Shown here: in pieces, positions 60,629 to 64,000 of the stretch
How positions within the stretch are numbered: the first letter of the stretch is position 1
How the letters are laid out: each line of letters opens with the position of its first letter
Assembly (NCBI RefSeq): GCF_005145005.1
Contig: NZ_CP039712.1
Coordinates: 1,594,501 to 1,658,500, forward strand
Length of the DNA: 64,000 bases
Direction of reading: 5' to 3'
Source: Vagococcus zengguangii
GTDB taxonomy: Bacteria > Bacillota > Bacilli > Lactobacillales > Vagococcaceae
Position numbers and translations under genes: made by a program
Notes under the pieces: generated by a model
Told to the model about the DNA's origin: nothing
Database searches by the model: none
Seen by the model: the letters and a program-made list of their open reading frames with translations, nothing else

Positions 60629-61915
60629 CTAGCGTCCCAAAAATCTCATAATATCATTCCACGTAACTAACACAATTAAACCAATTAATAACACAGCACT
60701 TGCTAGCGTAATCTTCATTTCAATTTCTTGATTTAAAGGCTTACGGCGAATACCTTCGACAATGTTGAATAAAAGTTTTCCACCATCTAACATCGGAATT
60801 GGCAGTAAATTCATGATACCTAAGTTAACACTTAACATCGCAATAAAACTTAGAATAGTCACTAAGCTTTGATTAGATAATTCAGATGAAGCTTGATAAA
60901 TCATAACCGGTCCACCTAATTTATCTAAACTAAAGCCACCTATCAAATCTTTTAAGGCATTAAAGATTGTCAAGGCACTTGCTTTGGTTTGCAACGCTGC
61001 TACCTTGAACTTCTCACCAAATGATAATTTCTTCAAAATTGTCCCTGGAGAAACACCAATCATATAACGTTCATTGCCATCTTCAGTGACTTTTTCAGGC
61101 GTTATATTTAAGGTTTGTTCTTGATTATCACGTTGAATGACTACCTCTAGTGCTTTATCTTTTGTTTCTGCGATGACCTCGCCGATTTCAGTAAACTCAG
61201 CAACTTTGACACCATCAATTGACAGAATACGGTCGTCCGGTTTAAGTCCGGCTTTATCAGCAGGACTATCCACTTGCACCGATCCTATAGTACTTGACGG
61301 ATCCGACGACATCGCTCCACCTTGCATAAAAATCACTAATAGGAACAATGCAAAGGTCAAAATAAAGTTAAATAACGGTCCAGCAAAGTTCGTTAACATG
61401 CGTTGATATAATTTAGCCGATTGGAACTGCACATCTAGTGGTGCAATACGCACTTCAGTTCCATCTTCTTCAATAATCGTCGCATCATGATCAACAACGT
61501 AAGTCGTTTCTTGTTCACCGTTAACATAACCTTTAATAAATAACTTATCTTCTAAATCAGCTTCTAATAGCTCCATCGGAATACCATTAGTCAACGTCAC
61601 TTTCGAACTCGTATTAATCCTTGCAACATGACCTTCTGCATTTAATTCCACTGACAACGGTTTTCCAGGTGGTAAATCAACCTCTTCTTCCCCCATGCCA
61701 GCCATGCGGACATAACCACCCATGGGTAAAATTCTAATTGTATACAATGTCCCAGATTTATCACGATGACTAAAAATCTTTGGGCCCATTCCAATCGCAA
61801 ACTCACGTACCAAGATACCTGAGCGTTTAGCAAAAATAAAATGACCCAACTCGTGAATCACCACAATCAACCCGAAAACAAAAATAAACACTAATAATGT
61901 TTTCATATGCAACAT
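60629..61915 (-). CDS. rseP: Intramembrane site-2 zinc protease RseP
   Basis: A 428-residue membrane protease. The zinc motif is VVIHELGHFIF near the N-terminus. A PDZ domain lies in the middle (SPADKAGLKPDDRILSIDGV), and the second metal part is LLPIPMLDGGKLLF. About four membrane helices are seen. In Enterococcus its homologue Eep also cuts signal peptides to make sex pheromones, so it may process the CamS signal peptide in this window. The start is the ATG at 61915 or three codons on. Confidence 0.95.
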   Translation of the reverse strand: MLHMKTLLVFIFVFGLIVVIHELGHFIFAKRSGILVREFAIGMGPKIFSHRDKSGTLYTIRILPMGGYVRMAGMGEEEVDLPPGKPLSVELNAEGHVARINTSSKVTLTNGIPMELLEADLEDKLFIKGYVNGEQETTYVVDHDATIIEEDGTEVRIAPLDVQFQSAKLYQRMLTNFAGPLFNFILTFALFLLVIFMQGGAMSSDPSSTIGSVQVDSPADKAGLKPDDRILSIDGVKVAEFTEIGEVIAETKDKALEVVIQRDNQEQTLNITPEKVTEDGNERYMIGVSPGTILKKLSFGEKFKVAALQTKASALTIFNALKDLIGGFSLDKLGGPVMIYQASSELSNQSLVTILSFIAMLSVNLGIMNLLPIPMLDGGKLLFNIVEGIRRKPLNQEIEMKITLASAVLLIGLIVLVTWNDIMRFLGR

Positions 61916-61946
61916 CCTTTCTTTTTATACAGTAAGAGGGTTATTT

Positions 61947-62756
61947 TTAAGAAAATAACCCTAGAATATACATTAATGGAAAAACAAATAACAAACTGTC
62001 AAAACGGTCTAATATCCCACCGTGCCCTGGTAATAACTTACCAGAATCTTTGACACCATAAAAACGTTTAAACGCTGATTCAACTAAATCACCCATTTGA
62101 CCAGCAATCGATAAAACAATCGTAATTGGAATCATTACCGGCCAACTATAAGTTAATGTTGTTGCGCTAGGATTCAAGGTGATCACAAGTAGCGCTGCTA
62201 CAATGGCACAAATAATCCCACCAATTGAGCCTTCAATTGTTTTATTAGGTGAAATATGTGGGGCTAATTTATTTTTTCCTAATTTACGACCTACCATATA
62301 CGCGCCAATATCAGTACTCCAAACCACTGCTAACCCATAAATAATAAATAAAAATTGTGAATCATTGCCACGAGCTAACACAAAATGTTGGAAACCGACC
62401 CCGACATACAGACTAGTTAAAATCGGAAACGCCACGTCTTCAAAACTAAATTCATTTTTTGAAAAAACAGTCACACATAATAGCAACATCATCATGACAA
62501 TAAACAAATGAAAATTATTAATATTATAGGGTAAAAATTCAAACCAATTTTGTCTTGGCAAGATTAACGAAACTACCGCCAAGGCTGATAAAACGCCCGG
62601 CACGCTTAACATAGATAAACCTTTCATTTTAAATAACTCATATACCCCTACGACTCCCATTAACGCCACCACTAATTGAAAGACGGGACCACCGTACCAA
62701 ACAACTGGCACGAAAAACAGCAACGCAATGATCGCTGTAATAACACGTTGTTTCAT
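61947..62756 (-). CDS. cdsA: Phosphatidate cytidylyltransferase
   Basis: A 269-residue membrane enzyme that makes CDP-diacylglycerol for phospholipids. It has about eight helices and the family signature at the C-terminus, from SAFKRFYGVKDSGKLLPGHG through GGILDRFDSL. It directly follows uppS without a gap and is followed by rseP after 31 bp. Confidence 0.95.
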   Translation of the reverse strand: MKQRVITAIIALLFFVPVVWYGGPVFQLVVALMGVVGVYELFKMKGLSMLSVPGVLSALAVVSLILPRQNWFEFLPYNINNFHLFIVMMMLLLCVTVFSKNEFSFEDVAFPILTSLYVGVGFQHFVLARGNDSQFLFIIYGLAVVWSTDIGAYMVGRKLGKNKLAPHISPNKTIEGSIGGIICAIVAALLVITLNPSATTLTYSWPVMIPITIVLSIAGQMGDLVESAFKRFYGVKDSGKLLPGHGGILDRFDSLLFVFPLMYILGLFS

Positions 62757-63557
62757 TTATTTACTCTCCTTTGTCTCATTTAAACCACCAAAACGGCGAT
62801 TACGCGCTTGGAAACTACCAAACGCTTCTTCTAAGTGACTTTCGCTAAAGTCTGGCCAATAGACTTTAGAAAAGTATAACTCACTATAAGCAATTTGCCA
62901 TAATAAAAAGTTACTGATACGTTCTTCACCGCTTGTACGAATGACTAAATCAGGATCTTGATAATCTTCTGGTAAAATCGCTGTCATCAAGTGTTTTGAA
63001 AACATGTCTTCAGTAACCTCTTCAGTTAACTCACCACTTTTTGCCTCCTCAACTAGTTGATTAACCGCCGTCAACATCTCCGCACGACTACCGTAGTTAA
63101 GGGCAAAGTTTAGAATCATCCCGGTACAATGCGCCGTTTGTTCAATCGCAGAATCTACTGCCTGTTTAGTATGTTCCGGTAAAGCATCGGTATAACCAAT
63201 GACTTGAACTTTAACATTTTCTTGAATTAACTCAGGCACAAATGTATCAAAAAAATCAACCGGCAATTGCATCAAAAAGCTCACTTCGTCGTTCGGACGA
63301 CGCCAATTTTCAGTAGAAAAAGCGTATAACGTCAATACTTTCACACCCATTTGACTCGCTTTTTTTGTTATTTTTTTGACATTATTCATGCCTTCTTTAT
63401 GTCCCGCAACACGTGGTAAACGTCGATTATTTGCCCAACGTCCATTCCCATCCATGATAATCGCAATATGATTAGGAACTGGCAAATCCCGATTAAACAC
63501 GTTGGGGATTTCTTCTATATGATATTTATTTTTTTGAGGAAAAAAACGGAACATCAC
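62757..63557 (-). CDS. uppS: Undecaprenyl diphosphate synthase
   Basis: A 266-residue cis-prenyltransferase that makes the C55 lipid carrier for cell-wall and teichoic acid synthesis. The catalytic motif is HIAIIMDGNGRWANNR, followed by GHKEGMNNVKK, and FSTENWRRP. The C-terminal RTSGEERISNFLLWQIAYSE is the family signature. It is the first gene of the uppS-cdsA-rseP-proS operon. The start is ATG at 63557 or the next codon. Confidence 0.96.
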   Translation of the reverse strand: MMFRFFPQKNKYHIEEIPNVFNRDLPVPNHIAIIMDGNGRWANNRRLPRVAGHKEGMNNVKKITKKASQMGVKVLTLYAFSTENWRRPNDEVSFLMQLPVDFFDTFVPELIQENVKVQVIGYTDALPEHTKQAVDSAIEQTAHCTGMILNFALNYGSRAEMLTAVNQLVEEAKSGELTEEVTEDMFSKHLMTAILPEDYQDPDLVIRTSGEERISNFLLWQIAYSELYFSKVYWPDFSESHLEEAFGSFQARNRRFGGLNETKESK

Positions 63558-63692
63558 TCAACATCCTTCCTTTAATTACTATCCCTCTTATTGTAGCAAA
63601 AAACAAGGAAAAAACCTATATAAAGTAAAGAATCAATAAACATATGGTCTAGTATTTAATAAAAGATTAATGTTTTGTTTATTAAAAGACAA

Positions 63693-63723
63693 AAAGAGAT
63701 CTAGCCAGATGCTAAATCTCTTT
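63693..63723 (-). terminator. Terminator after the WxL-type gene
   Basis: AAAGAGAT and ATCTCTTT with inner AGC/GCT (63693-63723) form a hairpin just after the stop codon on the minus strand. Confidence 0.75.
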
Positions 63724-63728
63724 AATAA

Positions 63729-64000
63729 TTAAACTGAAGTTTCTAATTCCCAAGTAATTGTCCCTGAGTATTCAGTGTTATTTGTGACAGTATTACGAGG
63801 AATTTCAATTCTAACACCATTCGTTATATCATATGTTACATCTTCTAATACTGAAGCATCTTCTTGAGTTGGTAATTGTGTTGTAAATTCTTTAACATTA
63901 CCTAAAGCCATTGACCATTGACCAGCACCAGTTTCAGCAGTAGTGTTCGCTAGAACTTGCTTCCCAGCACTAATGTTCTTATCTCCTTGAACAGCTTGAG
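63729..64000 (-). CDS. WxL-domain surface protein, C-terminal end only
   Basis: The last 89 or so residues of a surface protein; the frame runs off the right edge. The segment GAGQWSMALG and the ending EYSGTITWELETSV give the two Trp-x-Leu-like motifs of WxL domains, which attach proteins to peptidoglycan in enterococci and lactobacilli. The segment between is beta-rich. Such proteins usually occur in clusters with DUF916 membrane partners, which would lie outside the window. Confidence 0.7.
   Translation of the reverse strand, partial: QAVQGDKNISAGKQVLANTTAETGAGQWSMALGNVKEFTTQLPTQEDASVLEDVTYDITNGVRIEIPRNTVTNNTEYSGTITWELETSV

Overview
The window reads as chromosomal DNA of a low-GC Gram-positive bacterium in the order Lactobacillales, most like the Enterococcaceae (Vagococcus or Enterococcus type). 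The indicators are the pcrA-ligA-camS-gatCAB-dagK gene order, a CamS sex-pheromone lipoprotein, a WxL-type surface protein, RpoE delta, T-box leaders, LipL-type lipoyl transfer and an arc operon with Crp/Fnr- and ArgR-type regulators. The species cannot be named from this sequence alone. I saw no rRNA or tRNA gene, CRISPR array, prophage or intact insertion sequence.

Layout. 1-2.8 kb: the end of a YfcC-type transporter, a 54-residue membrane peptide and an isoaspartyl dipeptidase. 2.8-3.1 kb: a non-coding block of about 120-bp tandem units that fold into long covarying hairpins. 3.1-5.85 kb: an amino-acid ABC transporter operon behind two tandem T-box leaders, both apparently with a histidine (CAC) specifier. 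5.9-8.75 kb: a drug-efflux MFS gene and DUF4811 partner, divergent from a MerR regulator. 8.75-10.85 kb: a decaying ABC-exporter locus with a frameshift. 10.9-16.2 kb: the pyruvate dehydrogenase operon pdhABCD. 16.5-22.3 kb: a tightly packed operon for cell-wall trimming (ArAE membrane protein, unknown protein, D,D-carboxypeptidase, glucosaminidase), then a divergent PurK-like ATP-grasp enzyme, a GntR regulator and an aldo/keto reductase. 22.4-24.2 kb: a second ArAE protein and a membrane-anchored nuclease with a small partner. 24.2-30 kb: rpoE, a DUF1934 gene, lipL, an HD-domain nucleotidase, a HAD phosphatase, gloA and an NrtR-like Nudix regulator. 30-32.3 kb: a DDAH-like hydrolase with an amino-acid antiporter. 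32.4-39.3 kb: rpmE2, rho, murA, a VOC protein, DUF1054, an acetyltransferase and rlmD. 39.4-51.6 kb: dagK, gatBAC, camS, ligA, pcrA and uvrC. 51.7-58.7 kb: an orphan prepilin peptidase, argR and the arginine deiminase operon arcA-arcB-arcC-crp-arcD. 58.8-64 kb: proS, rseP, cdsA, uppS and the end of a WxL protein.

How the genes connect. PdhC carries two lipoyl domains and LipL (25.5 kb) belongs to the pathway that lipoylates them. The arc operon turns arginine into ornithine, ATP, CO2 and ammonia under ArgR and Crp/Fnr-type control. The DDAH-antiporter pair could add citrulline from methylated arginine. UppS, CdsA and RseP support envelope lipid and protein handling, and the 16.5-22.3 kb operon probably trims the wall.

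The signals most worth a second look are the covarying hairpin repeat at 2.82-3.10 kb, a Shine-Dalgarno/hairpin/ATG arrangement in front of arcD, the PurK-like enzyme with a changed active-site signature, the tandem T-boxes, and an 11-13-bp motif repeated three times upstream of pdhA.
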